42,176 bases of DNA from an uncultured Bacteroidales bacterium (GTDB lineage: Bacteria > Bacteroidota > Bacteroidia > Bacteroidales > Muribaculaceae). The notes beneath the pieces are model-generated. The model saw only the letters and a program-made list of their open reading frames with translations, was not told the DNA's origin and searched no databases. Positions 31,434 to 39,324 of the stretch are shown piece by piece (positions within the stretch are counted from its first letter, which is position 1; each line of letters begins with the position of its first letter). The DNA lies in assembly GCA_902782465.1 (NCBI GenBank), contig CACZNH010000017.1, positions 1 to 42,176 on the forward strand. Direction: 5' to 3'. Made by a program: the position numbers and the translations under genes.

Positions 31434-31940
31434 TCAGCGGCGTTTCTTGGCGGCTTTCTTGGCAGTTTTCTGCTTGGTCTTTGCTGTGTTCTTTTTGCCT
31501 TTGACAGCCTTTTTGTTGGCAGCTGCCGATTTCTTAGACAAGGCTGCTGATTTGGAATTGTCGAGACCCATCTGGATGTTCTTGATGAGGGCCTCGCTGG
31601 TGTAAGTCGCTCCGGTGGCGATGTCGGCGTTCAGCTTCTTGGCCTCGGCGACGGTCTTGCCGATGTACTGGGGCAACACCTTGTCCTGAGCACGCTTGAG
31701 GTAAGCGGGCGACTCCTGGTTAGGGAGCACCTCGATGTTCTCGATTACACCGTTCTTGACGGTGATATTGAGCGGCGTGGTGCCGTTGTAGCCAATCACC
31801 TTGCTAGCGATGTCGCCGGTGTAGATGACCTTAGTGGTATTGGCCTTTTTGGTCTTGGCCGATTTCTTGGTGCGGGCATCCATCGATGCGGTGCCTGCCA
31901 CGAGCAGCATGATGGCTGCGATGATGATGGTCTTTTTCAT
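31434..31940 (-). CDS. Secreted FMN-binding-domain protein with lysine-rich tail
   Basis: This 168-residue protein has a signal peptide, a lysine-rich linker (KKSAKTKKA) and an FMN_bind-type domain (about 38-125) with DIATGATYTSEALIKNIQ. The TGAT motif (109-112) is the site where flavin is attached through a threonine phosphoester in NqrC-like domains. The last 40 residues are lysine and alanine (AALSKKSAAANKKAVKG ... KKAAKKRR). A similar tail is on the GH57 protein. It likely acts in envelope electron transfer, or only binds flavin; the tail role is unknown. It starts directly after an ACTGAAA repeat. Confidence 0.78.
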   Translation of the reverse strand: MKKTIIIAAIMLLVAGTASMDARTKKSAKTKKANTTKVIYTGDIASKVIGYNGTTPLNITVKNGVIENIEVLPNQESPAYLKRAQDKVLPQYIGKTVAEAKKLNADIATGATYTSEALIKNIQMGLDNSKSAALSKKSAAANKKAVKGKKNTAKTKQKTAKKAAKKRR

Positions 31941-31986
31941 ATTTCAGTTGTCAGTTTTCAATTTTCAGTTGTCAGTTTTCAGTTTC
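31941..31986 (-). repeat. ACTGAAA/ACTGACA short repeats before a start codon
   Basis: Read on the minus strand, AACTGAAAACTGACAACTGAA-type units repeat at a period of seven to eight nt directly before the ATG. The same kind of repeat occurs before prfC (35929-35963). An A-rich unstructured leader of this type suits initiation without Shine-Dalgarno. Confidence 0.7.
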
Positions 31987-32073
31987 TAGTTGGCATCCGC
32001 CAACTTCTCACTTCTCACTCCCAGAGCCTAACGCCTAGAGCCTTAATTTAGATAGATGATGGAGGCCGATGGT

Positions 32074-32823
32074 TTAATCTTCACCCAGCATTTTTTTGGC
32101 TTGGGCGAGGGTGTCGGGCTTGCCGATGTCGAGCCACTGGTAGTCGGTATCGGGGTGATAGCCTTGGATGAGGTAGTGCTTGCACTCGTTGATATAGAAC
32201 GGCACGATGGAGAATTTCTCGCCCTCCTGGCGGCGGTAACGCTCCAGGTGAGGGAAGATGCGCGGCGAGATGACGTGCATGCCGCCGAAGGCCATCTCGC
32301 GCAACTGGCGGTCACGCAGCTTCTCGGGGTCGGGACGGAACTCGCCCGTCGCCTTGTTGGTCCAGCCGCACAGGCGGTCGTTCTCGTCGAGCAGAAAATA
32401 ACGCTGCGTTTTGCGCTCCTTGACCAGAAGCGTAGCCAGCGCATCGTGCTCGACGTGGTAGTCGTAGAACGCCTTCAGGTCCAGCGTGCTGATGATGTCG
32501 GTGTTGTGGACCAGGAAGGGCTCGTCGCCATCCAGCCACTGGCGTGCCTTGAGGATGCCGCCGCCCGTGTCGAGCAGCAGACCGCGCTCGTCGCTGATGT
32601 GCAGGTTCACGCCAAAGTTGTCGTGCTGCTCCAGGAAGTCGATAATCATCTGCCCGTAATGGTGGATGTTGATGGTGATGTCGTCAAAACCGGCTGCCGC
32701 CACACGCTCGATAACGTGTTGCAGCATGGGTTTTCCGGCAATCTCGACCATCGCCTTGGGACGGTCGTCGGTGAGCGGACGCAGGCGTGTGCCCAGCCCA
32801 GCGGCAAAAATCAGTGCTTTCAT
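32074..32823 (-). CDS. MurU-like nucleotidyltransferase (sugar-1-phosphate uridylyl/guanylyltransferase)
   Basis: This 249-residue nucleotidyltransferase begins MKALIFAAGLGTRLRPLTDD with the signature GLGTRLRPLT and KAMVEIAGKPML. It keeps the GGGILKA and VHNTDI segments of the active site. The length fits MurU, which makes UDP-MurNAc from MurNAc 1-phosphate, or a short mannose-1-phosphate guanylyltransferase. The upstream gene encodes an AmgK-like kinase and overlaps it by 4 nt (ATGA). In Pseudomonas AmgK and MurU form a cell-wall sugar salvage route, so MurU is the best reading. The substrate is inferred from the neighbour. Confidence 0.8.
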   Translation of the reverse strand: MKALIFAAGLGTRLRPLTDDRPKAMVEIAGKPMLQHVIERVAAAGFDDITINIHHYGQMIIDFLEQHDNFGVNLHISDERGLLLDTGGGILKARQWLDGDEPFLVHNTDIISTLDLKAFYDYHVEHDALATLLVKERKTQRYFLLDENDRLCGWTNKATGEFRPDPEKLRDRQLREMAFGGMHVISPRIFPHLERYRRQEGEKFSIVPFYINECKHYLIQGYHPDTDYQWLDIGKPDTLAQAKKMLGED

Positions 32824-34286
32824 GGTTTGTCAACAGGATTAAGGGTGCGTTCGTGGTCGGGCTGCTCACGGTGCGAGAGCTCGACGCGCACGTTGAATTT
32901 CTCGTGGATATGCTCGGCAAGGTGCTCGGCGGCATAGACCGAGCGGTGCTGGCCGCCCGTGCAGCCAAAGCACACCATCAGGTCGGTGAAACTGCGCTTC
33001 TTGTAACGCTCCACCGACTCATCGACCAGGGCATAGACGTGCTCCAGCCATTGGTCGATGGTACTCTCCTTCTTCAGGAAGTCGATGACGTTCTGGTCCA
33101 GGCCTGTGAATGCCTTGTACTTGTCATACTTGCCGGGGTTGTTCAGTGCGCGGCAGTCGAACACAAAGCCGCCTCCGTTGCCCGATGAATCGTGGGGGAT
33201 GCCCTTTTTGTAGGCAAAGCTCATCACCCTGACAGTGAGGCCCTTATCCTCGCTGACGAAGTCCTTGAGGTTGACCAGCTCGTCGATGACGAGGCTCAAG
33301 TAGGGATATTGGGTGAACGGCTTGTCAACCACCAGTTTGCGCAGGTTGGCCACGGCGGGAACGATGCTGTTCTTCATGAAGTCGGGCTTTTTCTCGAAGT
33401 AGCCGCGGAAACCATAGGCGCCCAACACCTGCAGCGTGCGGAAGAGCACAAACAGGCGCAGGTTGTGGTAGAATTCCTGCTCATCGAGGTCAGGCAAGTA
33501 TTCCTTGAGTTTCTTCAGATAGGCCTCGACGAGGTCCTTCTTCAACTCGTCGGGATACTTGGCGCGGGACTGCCACACAAAGGATGCCACGTCATAGTAG
33601 TACGGGCCACGACGGCCGCCCTGGAAGTCGATGAACGCCAGCTTGCAGTCGGCGGGATGGTCGGCATCGCCCACGAGCATCACGTTGCGGGACTGGAAGT
33701 CACGGTACATGAAGGTCTCGCTGGGCACCGTGAGCAGGTCACGCGTGAGTTTCTCGAAGTCGTTCTCCAGCTTGTCCTCGTTGAAGTTGATGCCGGTGGC
33801 CTTGAGGAAGCAGTACTTGAAGTAGTTCAGGTCCCACTTGATGGAACGCTCGTCAAAGCACTTGGCGGGGTAACAGTGACTGTAGTCAAATTCCTCGGCG
33901 CCTCGGAACTGGATGTCCACCAGGTCACGCATGGCGCGACGCAGCAGTTCCTTTTCATCGCTGGCAAAGGCATGGGTCATCGCACTGCGGCGAATCTTGT
34001 TCCACAGGATGTTCTCGGGCTTCTTGCCCAGGTCCTCCTGGATATAGGCCATGTGGTCGTCGCTCACGCCATAGACCTCGGGAACCGACAGTCCCTTCTC
34101 GCGGAAGTGGCGTGCCATATAGATGAACGCGTCGTTCTCCTCGCGCGACTCGCCGATGACGCCCACAATCGAGCGCTCACCGTGCATGCGGTAATACTGG
34201 CGATTGGAGCCCGCCTTGTCCATCAGCACAATCTCGGTGGGCTCGCTGCCCACAAATTGCTTGTATAATATACTCAGTCTTTCCAT
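32820..34286 (-). CDS. AmgK-like sugar kinase fused to a RapZ C-terminal domain
   Basis: This 488-residue protein has two domains. Residues 1-345 are an aminoglycoside-phosphotransferase-like kinase of the AmgK type: FMYRDFQSRN (catalytic D196) and FIDFQGGRRGPYYYDVASFV (D220 for magnesium). AmgK phosphorylates MurNAc and GlcNAc at C1. Residues 350-475 match the C-terminal domain of RapZ: SFAYKKGIPHD, FVFDCRALNNP, TGLDQNVIDFL and GCTGGQHRSV (441-450). In E. coli this domain binds glucosamine 6-phosphate. The end is short, without the basic tail used for RNA binding. The RapZ nucleotide-binding half is absent. The stop overlaps the MurU-like start. Confidence 0.88.
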   Translation of the reverse strand: MERLSILYKQFVGSEPTEIVLMDKAGSNRQYYRMHGERSIVGVIGESREENDAFIYMARHFREKGLSVPEVYGVSDDHMAYIQEDLGKKPENILWNKIRRSAMTHAFASDEKELLRRAMRDLVDIQFRGAEEFDYSHCYPAKCFDERSIKWDLNYFKYCFLKATGINFNEDKLENDFEKLTRDLLTVPSETFMYRDFQSRNVMLVGDADHPADCKLAFIDFQGGRRGPYYYDVASFVWQSRAKYPDELKKDLVEAYLKKLKEYLPDLDEQEFYHNLRLFVLFRTLQVLGAYGFRGYFEKKPDFMKNSIVPAVANLRKLVVDKPFTQYPYLSLVIDELVNLKDFVSEDKGLTVRVMSFAYKKGIPHDSSGNGGGFVFDCRALNNPGKYDKYKAFTGLDQNVIDFLKKESTIDQWLEHVYALVDESVERYKKRSFTDLMVCFGCTGGQHRSVYAAEHLAEHIHEKFNVRVELSHREQPDHERTLNPVDKP

Positions 34287-34350
34287 TGCTATCGTTTTTA
34301 GTTTCTAGTCCCTAGTTTTTAGTTTCAAGTTTGATTTTCGTTAATATGTA

Positions 34351-35928
34351 TTAGAATTCACTGGTGAAGTGGAAGGTAATCTTGGGGAAGTCCTGTTGCG
34401 CCATCTGCAGGACGTAGTTGCTGTCGGCGAGGAAGACGTCACGGCCCTCGCGGTCAAGCGCCATGAACTGGTGTTTGCGCTTCTTGAAGGCATCCAGGGC
34501 ATCCTCGTCGTCGCTCTCAATCCAACAGGCCTTGTACAGGTGGATGGGCTCCCAGCGGCACTGCGCGCCATACTCGTGCAGCAGGCGGTACTGGATGACC
34601 TCGAACTGCAGCTGGCCGACGGTGCCAATAATCTTGCGGTTGTTGAACTGGTTGACGAACATCTGCGCCACACCCTCGTCCATCAACTGTTCGATGCCCT
34701 TGTTGAGCTGCTTGGTCTTCATCGGGTCGGTGTTCTCGATGTACTTGAACATCTCGGGCGAGAAGCTGGGCAAGCCGCGGAAGTGGAGCGATTCGCCCTC
34801 GGTCAGGGTGTCGCCAATCTTGAAAATGCCGTTGTCGGGCAGGCCGACGATGTCACCGGGATAAACCTCATCGATGATTTCCTTCTTCTGCGCCATAAAG
34901 GCCGTGGGGGCGCTGAAGCGGTAACTCTTGCCGCTGCGCACATGCAGGTAGTTGCCGTTGCGCTGGAAAACGCCCGAGCACACCTTGACAAAGGCGATGC
35001 AGCTGCGGTGGTTGGGGTCCATATTGGCGTGAATCTTGAACACAAAGCCCGTGAACTTGTCCTCACCGGGCTCCACCGTGCGCTCGATGGCGGTTACGGG
35101 ACGGGGCGACGGGGCGATGCGCACAAAGCAGTCAAGCAACTCCTTGACGCCGAAGGTGTTCAGCGCCGAGCCAAAGAAAACGGGAGCCACCTTGGCATCC
35201 AGGTAGTCGAGCGTGTTGAAGTCGGGATAGACGCCATCGATGAGCTCGATGTCGGCACGCAGCTTCTCGGCATCGGCCTTGCCCACGGCAGCGTCGATGG
35301 CGGGGTCGTTGATGTCGTTGATGTCCACGCGGTCGGTGACATGCTGCTTGTCGGGCTTGAACAGGCTGATGTTGTGCTCGTAGATGTTGTACACGCCCTT
35401 GAAGTGGGCTCCGATGTTGATGGGCCAGCTCAGGGGGCGCACGTCAATCTGCAGTTCCTGCTCCAGTTCGTCGAGGATGTCAAACGGGTCGCGGCCCTCG
35501 CGGTCGAGCTTGTTGACAAAGATGATGACGGGGGTGTTGCGCATGCGGCACACCTCCATCAGCTTGCGCGTCTGGGTCTCGACACCCTTGGCGACGTCGA
35601 CCACGATGATAACACTGTCAACGGCAGTGAGGGTGCGGTAGGTGTCCTCGGCAAAGTCCTGGTGGCCAGGAGTGTCAAGGATGTTGATTTTGTAATCGCC
35701 GTAGTTGAATCCCATGACCGAGGTGGCGACCGAGATACCACGTTGTTTCTCGATTTCCATCCAGTCGCTGGTGGCGGTCTTCTTTATCTTGTTGGATTTC
35801 ACAGCACCTGCCACATGGATAGCGCCACCAAAGAGCAGCAGCTTCTCGGTTAGCGTTGTTTTACCTGCATCGGGGTGAGAGATGATGGCAAAGGTGCGGC
35901 GGCGGGTGATTTCAGTTGTCAGAGACAT
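34351..35928 (-). CDS. prfC: Peptide chain release factor 3
   Basis: This 525-residue translational GTPase has the P-loop [10 protein letters not shown], the G3 motif DTPGHQDF and the G4 motif NKLDREGRD. An insert typical of RF3 follows G4 ([20 protein letters not shown]), then domains II and III with the IVGLPDNG and [11 protein letters not shown] segments. The length is that of RF3, and the start [20 protein letters not shown] is standard. RF3 removes RF1 and RF2 from the ribosome after peptide release. It lies in a - strand run with rfbD, DUF4924 and a Crp-type gene. Its start is preceded by an ACTGAAA repeat. Confidence 0.96.
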   Translation of the reverse strand: MSLTTEITRRRTFAIISHPDAGKTTLTEKLLLFGGAIHVAGAVKSNKIKKTATSDWMEIEKQRGISVATSVMGFNYGDYKINILDTPGHQDFAEDTYRTLTAVDSVIIVVDVAKGVETQTRKLMEVCRMRNTPVIIFVNKLDREGRDPFDILDELEQELQIDVRPLSWPINIGAHFKGVYNIYEHNISLFKPDKQHVTDRVDINDINDPAIDAAVGKADAEKLRADIELIDGVYPDFNTLDYLDAKVAPVFFGSALNTFGVKELLDCFVRIAPSPRPVTAIERTVEPGEDKFTGFVFKIHANMDPNHRSCIAFVKVCSGVFQRNGNYLHVRSGKSYRFSAPTAFMAQKKEIIDEVYPGDIVGLPDNGIFKIGDTLTEGESLHFRGLPSFSPEMFKYIENTDPMKTKQLNKGIEQLMDEGVAQMFVNQFNNRKIIGTVGQLQFEVIQYRLLHEYGAQCRWEPIHLYKACWIESDDEDALDAFKKRKHQFMALDREGRDVFLADSNYVLQMAQQDFPKITFHFTSEF

Positions 35929-35963
35929 ATTCAGTTGTCAGTTTTCAGTTGTCAGTTTTCAGT
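35929..35963 (-). repeat. ACTGAAA/ACTGACA repeats at the rfbD-prfC junction
   Basis: Four to five units of CAGTTGT/CAGTTTT lie between the prfC ATG and the end of rfbD. On the minus strand the units encode the last residues of RfbD (QLKTDN-stop) and then form the prfC leader. Confidence 0.75.
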
Positions 35964-36835
35964 TGATTGATGGTGTTTTCCAGGCTGTCGAGCCAGTAGG
36001 GGACGGTCACGCCAAAGGTGGTTTTGAACTTGGTCTTGTCCAGCACGCTATAGGCGGGACGGTGAGCCTTGGCGGGAAATTCGTCGCTGTGGCAAGGCTG
36101 CACGTCGCAGGTGTTGATGCCTGCCAGGCGATGAATCGCCAAGGTAAAGTCATACCACGAGATGACGCCCTCGTTGCTGAAGTGGTAGATGCCGGGATGC
36201 CACTCGTCGGCACTCATCACAGTAACAATAGCTCGGGCCAGGTCGCGGGCACAAGTGGGAGAACCCACCTGGTCAAACACGACCTTAAGCGAGGGCCTTT
36301 CCTTGCCCAAAACGAGCATCGTCTTGACGAAGTTCTTGCCGTAGGGCGAATAGAGCCATGCCGTGCGCAGGATGACGGCATCATCGCCCAGCACATCGAG
36401 CAACAGGTGCTCACCGTCAAGCTTGGTGCGGCCATAGGCCGACTGCGGGCTGGTGGGCATCTCCTCGGTGTAAGGGATGCAGCCGCATCCGTCAAACACA
36501 TAGTCGGTCGAGATATGGACCATGCGCGACCCGTGACGCTTGGCAACGCGGGCCAGTGTCTCCACAGCGGCAGCGTTGAGGCGAGAGGCCAGCGGTTCGT
36601 TGTCCTCGGCAGCATCGACGGCGGTATAGGCCGCACAGTTGACGATGACGTTGATGCCGTTGTGGTCAACAAACTTCTCGACAACGGCCTCGTCGGTAAT
36701 GTCGAGCATCACGACGTTGTCGCCTGCCACATCGGTGTAAAAGGCGTTGAAGCGTTGGTCGTCGGCCAGCACGTTGCGCATCTCATGGCCCAATTGGCCA
36801 TTAGCGCCGGTGATGAGTATGTTGGTGATAGCCAT
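35945..36835 (-). CDS. rfbD: dTDP-4-dehydrorhamnose reductase
   Basis: This 296-residue short-chain reductase begins MAITNILITGANGQLGHEM with the NAD(P)-binding GxxGxxG. It has the catalytic YGRTKLDGE (Y-xxx-K) and STDYVFDG, and a C-terminal part specific for RfbD/RmlD (RPAYSVLDKTKF). It makes dTDP-L-rhamnose in the last step of the pathway, used in surface polysaccharides. The other rml genes are not in the window. The last residues QLKTDN come from an intergenic repeat. The DUF4924 gene ends 3 nt before its start. Confidence 0.93.
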   Translation of the reverse strand: MAITNILITGANGQLGHEMRNVLADDQRFNAFYTDVAGDNVVMLDITDEAVVEKFVDHNGINVIVNCAAYTAVDAAEDNEPLASRLNAAAVETLARVAKRHGSRMVHISTDYVFDGCGCIPYTEEMPTSPQSAYGRTKLDGEHLLLDVLGDDAVILRTAWLYSPYGKNFVKTMLVLGKERPSLKVVFDQVGSPTCARDLARAIVTVMSADEWHPGIYHFSNEGVISWYDFTLAIHRLAGINTCDVQPCHSDEFPAKAHRPAYSVLDKTKFKTTFGVTVPYWLDSLENTINQLKTDN

Positions 36836-36838
36836 TTG

Positions 36839-37405
36839 TCAATTGTCGTTTAAATCGTCGCCAAAGAGCGGTTTCTCCTCGTCGCGCTTGTAGTAGGCGG
36901 CAAGCATGCCGATGAAGTGCGAAATCTGGGAAATCGCCGCGGCGGTGTCCTGTGAAATCTCCTTGCCCTGCATGTGGAGCAGCATCACGCCATAGAGCGC
37001 GTTGAAACAGGTCTCCAGTTCACTGGGACGTTCCTCCTCGGGCAACGTGGCGCGCAGCTGCACGATGTGCGGCAGTGTGCGGTAGTAGTCGGCATGGTAG
37101 TCGGGGAAACGGCCTTGGTCAGCCAGCAGTTGCTGGTGGAGGTCGTTCAGGCGGATGAGTACGTTGTGGCACACGCGGATGTGCCCCTTGTCCCGCACGT
37201 TTTCCAGCTCCATCATCTTGATGAGCGACTCGTACCACTCGCGGATTTCGTGGCGTTTCTCCTCGTCAACGTCATAACGTGAAATGACCGCCTTATCCAC
37301 CGTGTCAATGTCGAGATGGCAGGCACGCAGCAAGTCTTCGACCTGCCACAGGTACAGGAGGTACTCGGCAATATTTTCCTTGCGTTTCTGTTGAGCGATT
37401 ATCAT
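36839..37405 (-). CDS. DUF4924 family protein
   Basis: This 188-residue all-helical soluble protein begins MIIAQQKRKENIAEYLLYLWQVEDLLRA, which is the DUF4924 signature. That family is conserved in Bacteroidetes and has no known function. It includes WYESLIKMMELENVRDKGHI and a C-terminal helix pair. The neighbours on the same strand are a Crp-type gene (16 nt upstream) and rfbD (3 nt downstream), so the three and prfC probably form one operon. Confidence 0.85.
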   Translation of the reverse strand: MIIAQQKRKENIAEYLLYLWQVEDLLRACHLDIDTVDKAVISRYDVDEEKRHEIREWYESLIKMMELENVRDKGHIRVCHNVLIRLNDLHQQLLADQGRFPDYHADYYRTLPHIVQLRATLPEEERPSELETCFNALYGVMLLHMQGKEISQDTAAAISQISHFIGMLAAYYKRDEEKPLFGDDLNDN

Positions 37406-37420
37406 AGCGTCGTGCAGGCG

Positions 37421-38122
37421 TTATCCGAAGCGGCTGATGTTGCGCAATGTGGGCTCGTCAACGATGCGGATGCGACGACCGTCAACGGTGATGATACGTT
37501 CCTGGGCAAAGGAGGAGAGGGTGCGGATGGCATTGGCAGTGGTCATGTTCGACAGGTTGGCCAGGTCCTCACGGGCCATGTAAATCTTGAGCGTCCTGCC
37601 GTCGTCCTCGTAGCCGTAGTTGTCCACCAGCATACACAGCGCCTCGGCCAGGCGGCCGCGGATGTGTTTCTGCGTCAGCGTCACCACCTTGGAGTCGCTA
37701 CCGCCCAGGTGCTTGGAGAGTTCGTGGATGAAAAACCATGCCAGGTTCATGTTGCCGTCGATGAGTTCCTTGACCACCGTCATGGGCAGGCAGCCCACCT
37801 GCGACGGCTCAATGGCCATCGTGCTGGCCACATAGGGCTCGTGAGCAAACCAAGCGCGGTAGCCGAAGTACTGGATGGGACGGTACAGGCGCAGAATCTG
37901 CTGCTTGCCTCCCACGCCGTTCTTGAAGCGTTTCACCTTGCCCTTAATCAGACACCACAGGAATTCCGGCTCGTCTTTTTCGGCATAGATGATTTGTCCC
38001 TTACGGTAGTTGTGGATAACGAAATTCTTAGCGATGAGATGCTTCTCCTCGCTGTTCAGGACTGACCAAATGTCGGCCAAGTCCTCCTTGATAATATCCT
38101 CAATCGTGCTTTTCTTTACCAT
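37421..38122 (-). CDS. Crp/Fnr-family transcriptional regulator
   Basis: This 233-residue regulator has a cyclic-nucleotide-binding-type beta-roll (about 20-125, RKGQIIYAEKDEPEFLWCLIKGKVKRF) and a winged-helix DNA-binding domain. The helix-turn-helix is in MAREDLANLSNMTTANAIRTLSSF. The ligand is unknown; there are no cysteines placed as in FNR. I start at ATG 38122 (MVKKSTIEDIIK). An in-frame ATG at 38218 would add 32 residues and lies 8 nt after the -7 box. A perfect palindrome (TTTGCGCAAA) sits in the leader and may be an operator. Confidence 0.82.
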   Translation of the reverse strand: MVKKSTIEDIIKEDLADIWSVLNSEEKHLIAKNFVIHNYRKGQIIYAEKDEPEFLWCLIKGKVKRFKNGVGGKQQILRLYRPIQYFGYRAWFAHEPYVASTMAIEPSQVGCLPMTVVKELIDGNMNLAWFFIHELSKHLGGSDSKVVTLTQKHIRGRLAEALCMLVDNYGYEDDGRTLKIYMAREDLANLSNMTTANAIRTLSSFAQERIITVDGRRIRIVDEPTLRNISRFG

Positions 38123-38159
38123 TCTGCTTGATGGAAAACCATAACATACAGGTTCAAAT

Positions 38160-38169
38160 TTTGCGCAAA
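38160..38169. promoter_or_regulatory. Palindrome TTTGCGCAAA in the Crp-type leader
   Basis: A perfect 10-nt palindrome lies 38 nt upstream of the Crp-type ATG. Its position fits autoregulation by a dimeric regulator, but there is no second copy in the window to compare. Confidence 0.3.
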
Positions 38170-38226
38170 CCGAATGCCATAAAGTATATTTCAATGGCTG
38201 AGGTGCCGCCAAAATCATTTAATCTG

Positions 38227-38257
38227 CAAAATTACTTACAATTTCGCACTCATCCAA
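38227..38257 (-). promoter_or_regulatory. Promoter for the Crp-DUF4924-rfbD-prfC run
   Basis: On the minus strand: TTG (38255-38257), a 20-nt spacer and TAATTTTG (38227-38234). The leader to ATG 38122 is about 100 nt. Confidence 0.6.
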
Positions 38258-38280
38258 ATAGATAGCTCTAAAAATCCCTA

Positions 38281-38301
38281 AAAACCTTAACAAGTTTGTT
38301 A
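38281..38301 (-). terminator. Weak hairpin after the outer-membrane protein gene
   Basis: TAACAA (38288-38293) and TTGTTA (38296-38301) form a small hairpin, followed on the minus strand by GGTTTTTAGG. It lies 10 nt past the stop at 38311. Confidence 0.35.
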
Positions 38302-38310
38302 GAGCACAGT

Positions 38311-39267
38311 TTAATGGCGGAGGGGGTCGGGGATGTTGACGGGGCTGTTGGGGTTGAAACCAGGCTGATTTCGAATGGCATCGGGGAGGCCGACGGGGCG
38401 GTAACGCGGGTCACCCCAGTCGCGGTCTTTCTTGCCTTTGCCAAACATGTAATCCAGCACTTGGTAAATCAGTGGGCCGGCGTCAAAGGAAATGGGGGCG
38501 CCGAAGAGGTTGATCGTGGGCTGCACGACGGGCAGGGTGCGCCATGTGCCCGTGTAGGGGTCATAGATGCGGCGGGCGCCCACGTCAAGCGAGAACTTGT
38601 CGGTAGCCCGCCAGGCCAATGTGCCGCCATAGGATGAGCCACCCAGGAACGGCATCGATGCCACCGAGTGAAACCGCTGGTTGACATAGTGCTGACCAAA
38701 GGCATTGAGCGACAGCCGATTGTTTAGGCGGAACGAGGCGTTGGCAAAGACACCGTAATCGTTCCACGCCGCATTGTCAAAGTGGTACTTGCTGCCCGTC
38801 ACGCCTGTCGTGACCTGGAAACGGTCGCCCATGGGCATGGTGAAAGCCACACTGGCGCTCGCCACATTACCCATGCCGGGATAGGTCGTATGCGAGCCTG
38901 CACCAGTCAAGTAGCCCCCGCCCACACTGGTAATCACGCCACTTGACGAGAAGTCGCGACTGTAGGGGCTGGTGTCGTAACGGAAACGGGGCAATGAGGG
39001 GCGAGTCGTGCGCCATTGCTGCTGGTAGACAGCCAACGAGTCGGCGAACTTGTTCTGATAGTCAAGATGGAGGTCGGCAGCCGTAGGCAGATTGGCGTTG
39101 AAGGTGGGTTTGAGGTTGGTAGCGGGCATGACAACGGCAGGCATCTCAGGCATGGTGAACTGCGGACTGATTTTGGACTGGTCAAACTGCAGCTTGATAG
39201 CCTGGTATTCCTGAGCCGCCCCAAGGAGGGCGACAAGTGCCATGAATATGAGAACTGACCGCTTCAT
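38311..39267 (-). CDS. Predicted outer-membrane beta-barrel protein
   Basis: This 318-residue protein has a signal peptide (MKRSVLIFMALVALLGAAQ). A region rich in P, M and T (QFTMPEMPAVVMPATNLKP) follows, then repeated amphipathic strands such as VASASVAFTMPMGDRFQVTTG and SYGGTLAWRATDKFSLDVGARRIY. The end is proline- and asparagine-rich (GFNPNSPVNIPDPLRH). It looks like a small beta-barrel, perhaps of 8 to 12 strands. I do not recognise a family. The ATG at 39267 is 5 nt after its -7 box; an upstream in-frame start would lie inside the promoter. Confidence 0.7.
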   Translation of the reverse strand: MKRSVLIFMALVALLGAAQEYQAIKLQFDQSKISPQFTMPEMPAVVMPATNLKPTFNANLPTAADLHLDYQNKFADSLAVYQQQWRTTRPSLPRFRYDTSPYSRDFSSSGVITSVGGGYLTGAGSHTTYPGMGNVASASVAFTMPMGDRFQVTTGVTGSKYHFDNAAWNDYGVFANASFRLNNRLSLNAFGQHYVNQRFHSVASMPFLGGSSYGGTLAWRATDKFSLDVGARRIYDPYTGTWRTLPVVQPTINLFGAPISFDAGPLIYQVLDYMFGKGKKDRDWGDPRYRPVGLPDAIRNQPGFNPNSPVNIPDPLRH

Positions 39268-39272
39268 GGACG

Positions 39273-39303
39273 CAAAATTACTGGATTGTCCCAAAACGAG
39301 CAA
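39273..39303 (-). promoter_or_regulatory. Promoter for the outer-membrane protein gene
   Basis: On the minus strand: TTG (39301-39303), a 20-nt spacer and TAATTTTG (39273-39280). The ATG follows 5 nt after the box. Confidence 0.6.
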
Positions 39304-39324
39304 ACGGGAAAGGTTAAAAATGTC

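Noticed and set aside
33686-33710. The AmgK-like kinase as inactive because the loop reads YRD and not HRD.
   Set aside because: The aspartates (D196, D220) and the asparagine are all present; Y for H in this position does not by itself mean loss of activity.
34369-35853. A 494-codon open frame on the plus strand opposite prfC.
   Set aside because: RF3 is complete and conserved on the minus strand, and no family is seen in the opposite frame.
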